A stretch of 64,000 nucleotides of DNA. It comes from Siderastrea radians. Its lineage: Eukaryota > Cnidaria > Anthozoa > Scleractinia > Rhizangiidae. The first letter of the stretch is position 1, and each line of letters opens with the position of its first letter. Made by a program: the position numbers and the translations under genes. Below the pieces are notes generated by a model. That model had not been told where the DNA came from, made no database searches, and worked only from the letters and a program-made list of their open reading frames with translations. The DNA is taken from assembly GCA_964017195.1 (NCBI GenBank), contig OZ024892.1, positions 17,830,704-17,894,703 of the forward strand. The letters are read 5' to 3'. Below are positions 54,940 to 64,000 of the stretch, piece after piece.

Positions 54940-55821
54940 ATGCCCATGGGATCATTGCTTTTTACTCCAAAGAGGAAGAATAGGAATCGCAGTAATTCGG
55001 AGCCTTCCCCAGAAGATAACAAGAAACTTAGAGAGTCTAACTCTCCTGCCGAGTTATCGAGTGACGAAGAAGCAGTCATGGATGCTATCGCTAGCAAACT
55101 CGACGTCGTGCTTTCTAAGCTATCAAACCTGGAAACCCAATTTGATAAGTTAAATATTGTAGTCAAAGGTTTGCAATGTAAAGTAACTTCCTTAGAAGTG
55201 GACGTTGACTCAGTCAAAACCAAGCAGAAAACTTTAGACGACAATTTCACTTCCATGGAGAAAAATGCCGTATTTGTCGACGAACAACTAAAGAAGTTGC
55301 ACAGTGAGTCTGTTAAAACCAACGACGACGTCAGCGAAACCCGCAAAAAGCTACTCTATTTAGAGGCTTACAGTCGGCGAGAAAATTTGAAATTTGAAGG
55401 CATCTCAGAAAGAAACTCACAGCGGATACCGGAGGAAGAAAATGGAACCGGTCAACAGGGTAAAGCGCCGGCTGAAAACACCCAAGCGGTGTTAACTGAG
55501 TTCTTGGAGAATGTTCTAGGAATACAAGACGCACAGGGTATAGAATTTCAACGCGTGCACCGTTTAGGAAAGCCGAGAAAGGAAAACGATAAGGACAGAG
55601 TCATCATTGCGCGCTTCCTGAGGTATAAAGACGGAGAAATAGTGTTTAAATGTGGCCGAAGACTCAAGGACACCGAATACAAGATGTATGAAGACCTCCC
55701 GAAAGAAATACACGAGATGCGAAAACGTCAAAGAGAGAAACTAAAGAAGGCCAGAAAGGATGGAAAACAACCCTATTTTAGCAAATCCGAACCAGACAAA
55801 CTTATAATACATCAACGGTAA
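54940..55821 (+). CDS. LINE ORF1 protein (coiled coil plus RRM-like, 293 residues)
   Basis: An uninterrupted frame from ATG 54940 to TAA. Residues about 1-35 are basic and Ser-rich. Residues about 45-150 form a long heptad-rich coiled coil (LDVVLSKLSNLETQFDKLNI, then LEVDVDSVKTKQKTLDDNF). Residues about 150-285 resemble the transposase_22/RRM core of L1-type ORF1p: AYSRRENLKFEGI, then FLENVLGI, IEFQRVHRLGKP, VIIARFLRYKDGEIVF and PYFSKSEPDK. L1 ORF1 proteins trimerise, bind their RNA and act as chaperones. The frame is intact although ORF2 is not, and a second in-frame Met lies two codons on. Confidence 0.85.
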   Translation: MPMGSLLFTPKRKNRNRSNSEPSPEDNKKLRESNSPAELSSDEEAVMDAIASKLDVVLSKLSNLETQFDKLNIVVKGLQCKVTSLEVDVDSVKTKQKTLDDNFTSMEKNAVFVDEQLKKLHSESVKTNDDVSETRKKLLYLEAYSRRENLKFEGISERNSQRIPEEENGTGQQGKAPAENTQAVLTEFLENVLGIQDAQGIEFQRVHRLGKPRKENDKDRVIIARFLRYKDGEIVFKCGRRLKDTEYKMYEDLPKEIHEMRKRQREKLKKARKDGKQPYFSKSEPDKLIIHQR

Positions 55822-56064
55822 ATACGTACAGATGTAAGAGTTACGCTTTATTTATTTAGTTTACCTTGGTAGGCCTTACAATTATTCATTCTTTTGTTTT
55901 TTTTATTTAATGTATGCCAATTAGGAGGTAAGACTCGCGAAAAGTTGTGTTACTGCGAGTCCTACCTTTTGGGGTTACGCTTTGTCTAATTAACATCCCA
56001 TGGGCGTTCCCTATTCTTCTTTTCGAAATTTTTCACATTCCGGTGAGAGGGCTGCGGGTTAATG

Positions 56065-56444
56065 TAACCTGCGATCAGGCTTTCTTTTTTTTCGCGGCGG
56101 AGGGAGGGCGAAAAAAAAAGGAAAGCCTGATACAATTACTTGTTGAATCGTCTGCCGCCCCCCCAATTAAAGTGTCTGTCAACGAGAGTGTCAGCGATGC
56201 CATCAGATAAGAGTGAGCCAATCACAATTTACCGGAAGTCGCTTCGTTGGCGGGAATCAGCAGAGGCGCGAAGCGGGCACGAAGTGTGCAAACATTTGTG
56301 CAAACTGCCTTTTGTTTCCCGACCAATCAGAAAAAAGTCCAGATTCTGGACTTTTTACAGACGACTCGACAAGTAATTGTATCAGGCGTTCATTTTTCCG
56401 TTGACTACACCGCCGCGAGAAAAATAACGCCTGATCGCAGGTTA
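56065..56444. mobile_element. 380-bp MITE with TAACCTGCGATCAGGC ends in the LINE spacer
   Basis: Inverted ends TAACCTGCGATCAGGC are flanked by the 10-bp direct repeat CGGGTTAATG (56055-56064 and 56445-56454). The duplication length fits Mutator-type elements (9-10 bp). It belongs to the same family as the 54-bp element at 46048. Confidence 0.9.
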
Positions 56445-56701
56445 CGGGTTAATGTTGCGTATGAGGCGATTGATCGTTCTCGTTAACAGTTTCTCTGGAG
56501 CAAAAGGTCCAAAAGGTATGTGGTTCTTTTTTTGTCTCAACGTTGTTTACGCCCTCGATTCCTGTTTTCTGTTATGTTTTGTGTACAGTTGCTTTATCAC
56601 AGTCGCAGTCCATTTAAAATCCAGATTCAAACCACTAAGTACCTTTCTTTATTTCCTACTGCCTGCTATAATGAATGTATTTTATAAAAGTAATTAGCCA
56701 T

Positions 56702-59700
56702 ATGAACAATAATGTATGCTTTAACGTTCTGTCTTTAAATGTCAGAGGAATTCGGGATCTCACCAATTTACAATTTACAATTTTCACATGGGTTCGGAAC
56801 CGAAAAGCGGACATTATTTTCTTACAAGAAACCTAAAGTGCGTCCGATGTGATTGATAGTTGGAAATACCAGTGGCCGAGAGACAGGATTATTCGCATGA
56901 ATCTAATCATAGCAAAGGCGTTCTCGAGTTAATACGTGAGACCTTGCAATTTGAATTGAAATCAGTTAAAAAGAACACTCAAGGTAGATTCGTCATTGTC
57001 GAAGCGTTAGTCCAAGAATGTCCTGTGTTGTTGATCAATATTTACGCCCCTAACAAAACCAATGAGGCTACAGATTTTTACGAAAATCTTCGGTCTACTT
57101 TGCTTGAGAGTGATTATGATCAGGATTACAAGATCGTTATAGGAGGTGATTTTAACGCCCCATTGAATTTTCAATTGGACAGATACGGAAGTAAAACCGA
57201 AAAAAGAGAGGTAGTTACAAAAATTCGTGAGTTAATATTACACTTCAACGTCGTAGACATATGGAGAATAAGAAATCCCAACAAAAGGCGGTACACATGG
57301 AAACAAAAGAAACCCGCAATCCAACGTCGGCTAGATTATTGGCTAATAAGCGATGATTTTCAAGATGACGTTGATAACACAGATATAATTTCGGCAATCA
57401 AAACGGACCATGCTGCTATAGTGCTTCACATTAACAGTATTGAAAAACAACCGCCAGGCCCATCTTATTGGAAGTTTAATTCTAGTCTTCTAGACGACCC
57501 GAAATATATTGACCTTATAAAAGATAACGTTCCCTTGTGGTTAACGGAATTTAAAGACGTCTTAGTTAAAAGCCTTTTGTGGGATTTAATTAAATATAAA
57601 ATAAAACAATTAACAATGAAATATAGTAAAACAAAGGCACGAGAAAAGAGAAGCCGTCTGTGTGAGATTGAAAAGAAATTAAAAGAATGCCAAGAAATTT
57701 TTGATGCTAATCCCATGGAGGACAACTCTATAGAGCTTGAAACGATTACATGCGAATATAATTCTCTGTGCGACTATATTACCGAAGGCCACGCTATCCG
57801 GTCTAGAGTCAATCGGTATGAATATGGTGAGAATTTTTGATAAACATGGTAAATTACTTACCAATCCTAAATTAATATTGTCCAGTTTGCACGATTTTTA
57901 CAGCGAATTGTACTCTAACCGTGACCTGCCTAACCATCACGTTTTAAGTGACGCATTTCTTGACCACTGTCTCCTGCCAACTCTTAGTGAAGACTCCAAG
58001 AATAACTGTGAAGGCGCTCTTACAAACGCAGAGTGCTTCATCCTCGGAAACCCAGGGGCAGCTAGTCGGGACGACGGGATTTTCATGGGCGAAAGTTTAC
58101 AACAAGAGCGGGAGAGCCCCTGGGCACTTACTCTTACCGAACGAGTTCCAGAAGCGTTTGAAATCCCGCCTTCTGATTGGCCAGAAAATTATTTTTCTGG
58201 CCAATCAGCGAAGAGGAACAGCCAGGCGACTCTTATGTCTTCTTACACGAGGTTGTTTTCCTCATCGTACGCCGTAGAAGCGTGGCCCGTTCAACGGGAA
58301 CATTTTTGAGGAGAGCTTCAGAAAAAGTAAATAAATAAATAATAAATAAACGAAGTCGAGGAAATCGCAAACTATAACGTGGCTGCAAGAAAACAAACAC
58401 TCACAGGGAATTTTTCACGGCGGACTTATCGAAGGTATCGCAAAGTTTTAGAGCAAACGACTTCCTCTTTCTCCAATGTAACTAATTATTTCTCCTTCTT
58501 CGTTGATCTTCGTCTGAAACTTTCCATCTCTGATCCACGGGCCACGCAACTATGTTGATCGAGCGTGCCATGTCGGGTACTAGATAGAACTAGTTCTCTC
58601 TAGTACGTGACATGACGTTGCTTCGACCGTTAAGCAGAAAATCGCCCAGATTGGCCTCCAGAAGTTCGGAAAAGCAATAAAAACGCAGCAAACACATAGC
58701 AGGTAATGTTTTTCAAACTGTATTTCCATTTTAATGCATTTTCAGCGGAAAACCGCCGATTATTTTCGATCGAATTTCAGTTCCATACAAACACTCATAT
58801 TACGCTTTGGTTAACTGTGGTTCCCACGCTCGAGCGACATAGTGGAAAAGTTTCAGACGTAGTTCAACGAACAAGGAGAAATAATTAGTAACATCGTTTA
58901 CTCGAGTAACTATTAGCCTCACGTAACACTTGAGAAAGGGGAAGTCGCTAGCTCTAAAAATTTACGATACCTTCGATAAGTCCGCCGTGAAAAATTCCCT
59001 GTGAGTGTTTGTTTTCTTGCAGCCACGTTATAGTTTGCGATTTCCTCGACTTCGTTTATTTATTATTTATTTATTTACTTTTTCTGAAGCTCTCCTCAAA
59101 AATGTTCCCGTTGAACGGGCCACGCTTCTACGGCGTACGATGAGGAAAACAACCTCGTGTAAGAAGACATAAGAGTCGCCCAGCTGTTCCTCTTCGCTGA
59201 TTGGCCAGAAAAATAATTTTCTGGCCAATCAGAAGGCGGGATTTCAAACGCTTCTGGAACTCATTCGGTAAGAGTAAGTGCCCAGGGGCTCTCCCGCTCT
59301 TGTTGTAAACTTTCGCCTATGAAAATCCCGTCGTCCCGACTAGCTGCCCCTGGGTCTCCGAGGATGAGAGTGCTTCAAAGCTCTGCAAACATTTCACAAC
59401 GGAAAGTCTCCAGGTAACGATGGGTTGACAGCAAAATTTTATAAAGTCTTTTGGCCAACCCTGGGTCACCTTTTAGTCGACTCCTTAAAACTGCTCCTTT
59501 GAAAATGGAGAACTGGCGAATTCACAAAAACAAGGCATTATTAAACTGATTGAGAAGAGAAGTAAAGATTAAAGATATATCGCCAACTGGAGACCTATTT
59601 CTCTGTTAAATGTTGGTGTGAACATCGCATCTAAAGCAATAACATTAAGACTCGAAAAAGTTCTCTCAGATTTAATCAGTGGTGATCAGTGCGCATATGT

Positions 59701-61738
59701 AAAGGGAAGGAACATTTTTGATGCACTTCGAACTATAGGCGACATTATGGATTACACAAAATTACGCAATCTCCCCGGACTCATGGTCACCATCGATTTC
59801 GAGAAGGCTTTCGATTCTTTGAGTTGGGACTTTTTATTTAAGGTCTTGGAAAAGTTCAATTTCTGACAGTCCTTCATTAAGTGGGTACGAATTTTTTATA
59901 CAAATATATCGAGTTGCATTTTGAATAATGGAATAGCAACTCCGCTCTTTTCAGTCGGAAGAGGGGTTAGATAAGGGGATCCCCTTTCGCCCTATTTATT
60001 CATTTTAGCCTTGGAGTCCCTTCTCGCTGCCATCAAACAAAACAAAGACATCACAGGCATTGAAGTAGAAGGCGAAGAAATTAAGTGCACTGCCTTCGCA
60101 GATGACTTAACTAACTTCCTACGAGATAAAAAAAATCGTATGAAGCGCTGAATTTATTGTTGGATACATACGGCGATTGCTCTGGCCTCAAAGTCAACAA
60201 AGAAAAAAAAGAAGCCTACTGGCTAGGAAGTTCTCACAAAAATCATGAAACTCTCGATATAAACAAGGTCAACGAACCAATCAAAATACTGGGTATTTAT
60301 TTTACTTATGATCAGCATAAAAGCAAAGAACTTAATATCTTTGACTTAACCTTAAAATCTATTAAAAAGTCTTTGAATTGCTGGCAATGGAGAAATTTAA
60401 CATAGATCGGAAAGATTCAACTTGTTAAAACCTTCGCTATTCCAAAATTCATGTACCGAGCCTCTCTTATTTCTTTTGACAAGGAGATAATTAAAAACAT
60501 AAATTCGGTGATTTTAAATTTTGTGTGGAAAGGTAAAGACAAAATTAAGAGACTGGCTTTAATCAGTGAATATGAAGATGGTGGTCTTAAGATGCCTCAC
60601 ACTAAATCCTTGATTGCAACACAGAGAATTGTATGTGTCAAAAGGTACTTTGACGACAGCGTCAGGCCATGGAAAGTCTTCTTATCTCATTATCTTAAGA
60701 ATATAGGATCAGAATTTCTCCTCAAATGCAATTTTAAACTATCTTCTCCACCCTGTAAATTACCAATTTTTTACAAAGAATTTCTTGAAGCTTGGTCCGA
60801 TTTTAAAAGTTGTACACCTGTTACAAGACAGGACATTTTAAATGAGATTATTTGGAACAACCAAAACCTCTTGATCAATAAACAATCAATATTTAATAAG
60901 AAAATTAAGGAGGCAGGTTTTGTACATTTGGGAGATATCCTTTCAAATGACGGGAAGCTAAAAAATTGGGACGTCTTTGAAGAGAAAATCTCTCCCTGTC
61001 GGATTATTTCCTTCTACCCGGAGTTTTTAGTGCTATCCCGCCTGAGTGGAAACTCCTTCTCAAAAATGGAGACGATGTTAACCAAAATGATAAAACGGTC
61101 TCCGACGATGATGTTAAAGATATTACTCGTATGAGTTCCAAATCGATCTATTCGGCCCCGGTTAAACGGGTCCAAATTCCTCCAACTGCCCAATCTAAGA
61201 TGATTCCTTATATACCGGTAATATTTCCAACATCTTAGACTGCAAAAATATTTATCAATTGCCTGGTCGAGTCACTCTTGACACCAGAACGCGAGCCTTT
61301 CAATACAACATTTTAAATCGTATCCTCTACACAAATAGTATTTTATATAAAATGAAATTAATTCGTTCTCCGTTATGCACCTTTTGTGGAGATCACGAAG
61401 AAACTCTGGAGCATCTTTTGGTAAAGTGTGTGTATACGAAAGAATTTTGGTCTGCCACCACTTCTTGGCTAAATAATCATAACATACAAGTTGATAAGCT
61501 TGACGAGATAACCATCCTTTCTGGTTGTTTCAACAACAATCTAGATAGTAATTTGTTAAACCATATAATTATTTTAGGGAAATATACCATTTATATATGC
61601 CGTAACAAAAATATCAAGCCATCGTCATCCTTATTGAAAGCCAAAAAGATACAAATTCGAAAGCTAGAGCTTTTTGTTGCAAAAAAGAATAAGAAAGAAG
61701 CTTTTCAGTACAAAAAGTGGCAGAACATGTTATTGTAA
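56702..61738 (+). pseudogene. LINE ORF2: AP endonuclease, reverse transcriptase, C-terminal zinc motif
   Basis: From ATG 56702 the endonuclease motifs appear in order: LSLNVRGI, FLQET (then a TAA), LINIYAPN, IGGDFNAPL, RRLDYWLIS and KTDHAAI, with one frameshift near 56875. The reverse transcriptase begins near 57840, is split by the fold-back insertion at 58039-59366, and resumes with GKSPGNDGL. It keeps VTIDFEKAFDSLSWDF, GVR-GDPLSP (with a stop) and CTAFADDLTNFL, so the catalytic FADD box is present. The C-terminus has CTFCGDHEETLEHLLVKC. Multiple stops (59518-59560, 59864, 60148, 60402, 61133) make it inactive. The motif set fits the L1/Tx1 group. Confidence 0.9.
58039..59366. mobile_element. 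1.33-kb fold-back element with 9-bp target duplication, inside LINE ORF2
   Basis: It begins CATCCTCGGAAACCCAGGGG and ends with the inverse, flanked by AGAGTGCTT (58030-58038 and 59367-59375). The arms pair over at least 550 bases each, with only a short central loop, so almost the whole element is one palindrome. A 9-bp duplication and very long inverted repeats fit a Mutator-type fold-back element. It encodes nothing recognisable. Confidence 0.9.
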
Positions 61739-62014
61739 AATGCTATTGTTAACATGTATCCTTAAGTTAAGCAGCAGGGAGATATATACATAATTAATTA
61801 ATTAGTCAAAATAAAAGTTCTAGGTGCTTGTAGGTTAAAGAATCTTGCTTTCAATGAAATCAATTAGGCCTGGCTGACTGTGAAATGTAACTTGTAATTA
61901 GTGTTACTGTTTTGTTAACTAGTGGTAATACGTCTGTTGTTATTAGTATGTAATGTTAGTAGCGTGTTTGTAAATAATCTATTTTGTAATAGCAATAAAA
62001 ATGTTAAAAAAAAA

Positions 62015-63315
62015 CAACGTTCCAACTGAAGGTGCCGTACAAGCCGCGCGACGAAAGTTGGAGAGCGACCCCGGCCTTGCAGACCGCACGACGCTAACAC
62101 CTACTGAGATTGCGGACCTCTTGGATTTCGTATTAAGATCTACATACTTTCAGTATAACGGATCGATTTACGAACAAAAAGAAGGCGCAGCCATGGGGAG
62201 CCCGGTTACCGCGGTTATTGCTACCCTCTACATGGAGGCTTTTGAAGAACAAGCAATGGAGTCCGCACCCTACAAACCCAAGATCTGGAAGCGCTACGTT
62301 GATGACACCTTCACCATCCTTGTTCGCGGTAATGTTGACAGCTTCTTACACCATCTCAACAGTCAGCAACCCACCATCCGCTTTACCATGGAAACCGAGA
62401 AAGAGAGTAAGATCGCCTTTCTTGGCACGTCAGTTTCTAGAGAACCAGATGGCCGCCTTACCACCAGCGTCTACAGAAAACCAACTCACACTGATCAGTA
62501 CTTGGCGTATGATTCGCACCACCCCCAATCAGTAAAACGCGGTATTGTTAACTGTTTGTACGACCGGGCGAAGCGCCTTGTGACCAAACCATCAGTCATC
62601 TCTGAGGAAAAGAAACATCTGTCATCCCTCCTTGTTTCTAACGGTTATCCCTCCTCCTTCGTGCAGAAGCTCACCACGACAAGAAAAGCAGCCCCCCAGG
62701 GTAGAGCCTGAGACAGAGTTTAAGTCCACCGCGGTTTTGCCGTATATCAAAGGAGTATCAGAACCTCTTCGACGCTGCCTACAACAACAAGGTATTAGCG
62801 CCATCTTCAAGTCCGACACGACACTTAGGTCACATTTAGCGCGCCCAAAGGACGCCATCGATCTGGCAAACCAAGACGGCGTAGTCTACAGGATTCCCTG
62901 TGAATGCGGAAAAGTCTACATTGGCAAAACAGGAAGATCTATGCAGGAGAGGATCAAAGAGCATGACAGGGATATACCATTCGCCCGTACCCAGACCTCC
63001 GCCGTTTCTGAGCACGCCAATAAGACCGGCCACCACCCACTTTGGAACGAGGTAAAGTTTATTGATCGAGACTCACACTGGTACGCCCGAAGGGTCAAGG
63101 AAGCTATCCACATAAGACTTTACCCTGATAACATCAATAAGGACAAAGGAATTGAAATTCCTGAAGCGTGGATACCAACGATCAAGACACACAACAGGAG
63201 ACCGGTACATCAGCGAACCGCCGAGGGAACAACTTCAAATTGGACCTCTCGGGAAACCACATTCACTGTGGAACAACGAGGATCGAAACGCACCAATCAC
63301 AGCCGACCATCGTGA
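62015..63315 (+). pseudogene. Penelope-like reverse transcriptase and GIY-YIG endonuclease, 3' part
   Basis: The first frame runs to a TGA near 62711 and contains KEGAAMGSPVTAVIATLY, IWKRYVDDTFTIL and SVYRKPTHTDQYLAYDSHHP. A one-base change in the C run at 62693-62698 shifts to a second frame with LPYIKGVSEPLRRCL and the endonuclease VYRIPCECGKVYIGKTGRSM then QERIKEHDRDI, ending at 63313-63315. YIGET reads YIGKT. Penelope proteins copy RNA using a nick made by the GIY-YIG domain. Apart from the single shift and the LINE insertion this copy is well preserved. Confidence 0.85.
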
Positions 63316-63346
63316 TTCATATGGTGACGCGCAACCAGTCGACCTC

Positions 63347-63390
63347 ATCGCCTGATGAAGACTAGCAGTAAGCAGTCGAAGCGTCGCGAT
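63347..63390 (+). ncRNA. Hammerhead ribozyme of Penelope-like element B (plus copy, one core-adjacent change)
   Basis: Same layout as the minus copy, ATCGC / CTGATGA / GACT..AGTC / GAA / stem III / C / GCGAT, but GAAAC reads GAAGC. The first pair of stem III is therefore G-U rather than A-U, next to the catalytic core, so cleavage may be reduced. Confidence 0.75.
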
Positions 63391-63549
63391 CTACAACTCA
63401 AGTGACCACATTGTGAGACAAACGATATACATTTTATTAATTAACTGTATTTACCACGATGAACAATAACCACCTTTTTTACGACAACGTTTATTTTGTA
63501 AATAACAACAACAACAAAGCATGTACAATAATCTGTTGAATAAACATGT

Positions 63550-63936
63550 TTACAATTTCAAACGTTTTTTGGCTTGCGTGATTCTTTTCACGACGTGTTC
63601 CTTCATGGTTTTCTTGCCGGGCAAACGATCAATGGCTTGAATCATCTTGGCATCGGCTTTCCACTTGTATTGCAAATTTTTGGCGTGACTGTAATCAATG
63701 TCATGTTGTTTGGCAATCTTGTCCCCCAGATTGATCCCGGGATCCCCGCGCTTGAGACGTTTGGCCAGCTTGGTACAGGGTCCCATGTACTGATAGCCAG
63801 GCCAATAAAATTCCATGCCTGTTTTGGCTAACCATTTTTGAATGTCCCACCCCATCCTCGTTGGGTTGTTTTCTTCTTCCTGGTCCTCCTCCTGCTCGGT
63901 TTTTTCTTGGGACGGGTTTTCATGTTCTTTAGTCAC
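63550..63936 (-). CDS. Parvovirus-VP1-like phospholipase A2 protein of a Polinton/adintovirus-like element
   Basis: The minus frame of about 128 residues has an acidic, Gln/Glu-rich N-terminus and then YWPGYQYMGPCTKLAKRL, RGDPGINLGD and KIAKQHDIDYSHAKN. The HDxxY motif is the catalytic centre of phospholipase A2, and the preceding Y-GP- loop is the calcium-binding loop; the usual GPG reads GPC here. Viral PLA2 domains of this type help particles cross endosomal membranes and are known from parvoviruses and some Polinton/adintovirus-like elements. The basic C-terminus (RITQAKKRLKL) may bind DNA. The start is unclear: an acceptor-like TTTCAACAG lies just upstream and a donor-like GGTAAGA near 63986, so a short intron is possible. 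This gene probably belonged to the same element as the polymerase. Confidence 0.75.
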   Translation of the reverse strand: MTKEHENPSQEKTEQEEDQEEENNPTRMGWDIQKWLAKTGMEFYWPGYQYMGPCTKLAKRLKRGDPGINLGDKIAKQHDIDYSHAKNLQYKWKADAKMIQAIDRLPGKKTMKEHVVKRITQAKKRLKL

Positions 63937-64000
63937 TGTTGAAATCCAAACGCCGTCTTAACTTTTTGCGTTGAGCCCAATCTTACCACCCAGGCAAGGA

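Larger units (their letters stand above)
54863..62014 (+). mobile_element. L1/Tx1-like LINE, full length but decayed, in Penelope-like element B
   Basis: It is bounded by the 9-bp duplication CAACGTTCC (54854-54862 and 62015-62023) and ends in AATAAAAATGTTAAAAAAAA just before the right copy. It carries an ORF1, a spacer, and an ORF2 with endonuclease, reverse transcriptase and a C-terminal Cys/His motif. Without the two nested insertions and their duplications it would be about 5.4 kb. ORF2 is broken by several stops and frameshifts. Confidence 0.9.
54701..63436 (+). mobile_element. Penelope-like element B, plus-strand copy, interrupted by a LINE
   Basis: The 5' part (54701-54862) encodes the RT entry motifs GNSVFTVTNAAHFVST and MVSFDIESLFTNVP and is cut by the LINE. 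After 62015 the RT resumes in frame (VPTEGAVQAARRKL) with KEGAAMGSPV and the catalytic IWKRYVDDTF, then the connector and GIY-YIG. The element ends with a hammerhead and GTGAGACAAACGATATACAT near 63436. Terminal sequence is the inverse of the left end at 53488-53515, so the pair has an inverted, 3'-out layout. Confidence 0.85.

Overview
The window is an animal nuclear genome fragment. Genes are split by GT-AG introns, transposon decay is heavy, and the transposon families are the kinds seen in anthozoan cnidarians: Crypton-like tyrosine recombinases, Penelope-like elements with hammerhead ribozymes, PIF/Harbinger with a MADF partner gene, Polinton, L1/Tx1-like LINEs. A stony coral or sea anemone is my best guess, from protein-family resemblance only. 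Very little of the 64 kb is host coding sequence.

Host genes. A KATNBL1-like gene (con80 domain of katanin p80-like proteins) lies on the + strand, with five exons recognised at 4291-4322, 10262-10312, 10636-10734, 20426-20536 and 27017-27110. Its introns are packed with transposons and neither end was found. A two-exon gene on the - strand (1183-1698) has a TATA box and poly(A) signals and encodes an 84-residue cysteine-containing protein. The window opens inside a + strand open frame (1-858) that joins a tyrosine-recombinase-like catalytic region to a C-terminal Myb/SANT domain.

2.2-31.5 kb is mostly intron and repeat: microsatellites, a double hairpin of about 0.95 kb (2.4-3.35 kb), a 5'-truncated LINE tail (9.26-10.0 kb), a decayed Penelope-like element (11.56-13.7 kb), a TA-flanked non-autonomous element (14.9-15.6 kb), two TTAA-flanked elements (16.7-19.5 and 20.7-22.5 kb), a 37-bp minisatellite (23.9-24.6 kb), a 568-bp hammerhead-ribozyme element with an 11-bp target duplication (27.8-28.4 kb), and a mosaic of short repeats with a tRNA-like gene.

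31.7-37.1 kb holds a broken Crypton-like gene interrupted by an internally deleted PIF/Harbinger element, then three small inverted-repeat elements.

37.8-64 kb is a decayed Polinton/adintovirus-like element that later insertions have blown apart. Its protein-primed DNA polymerase gene (- strand) is in two pieces, 51543-52105 and about 37840-38954. They are separated by a 12.58-kb DNA transposon (38960-51537) that encodes a retroviral-type integrase and has very long terminal inverted repeats made largely of about 95-bp tandem units. That transposon's integrase gene is itself split by a TTAA-flanked element (43329-48270), which carries smaller MITEs. To the right lie two small Polinton-side genes (52.3-53.5 kb), then a head-to-head Penelope-like pair (53.49-63.44 kb). 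Its + copy was entered by an L1/Tx1-like LINE (54863-62014), which was in turn entered by a 380-bp MITE and a 1.33-kb fold-back element. A parvovirus-VP1-like phospholipase A2 gene follows at 63.5-63.9 kb. Target-site duplications and restored reading frames give an unusually clear order of insertion.
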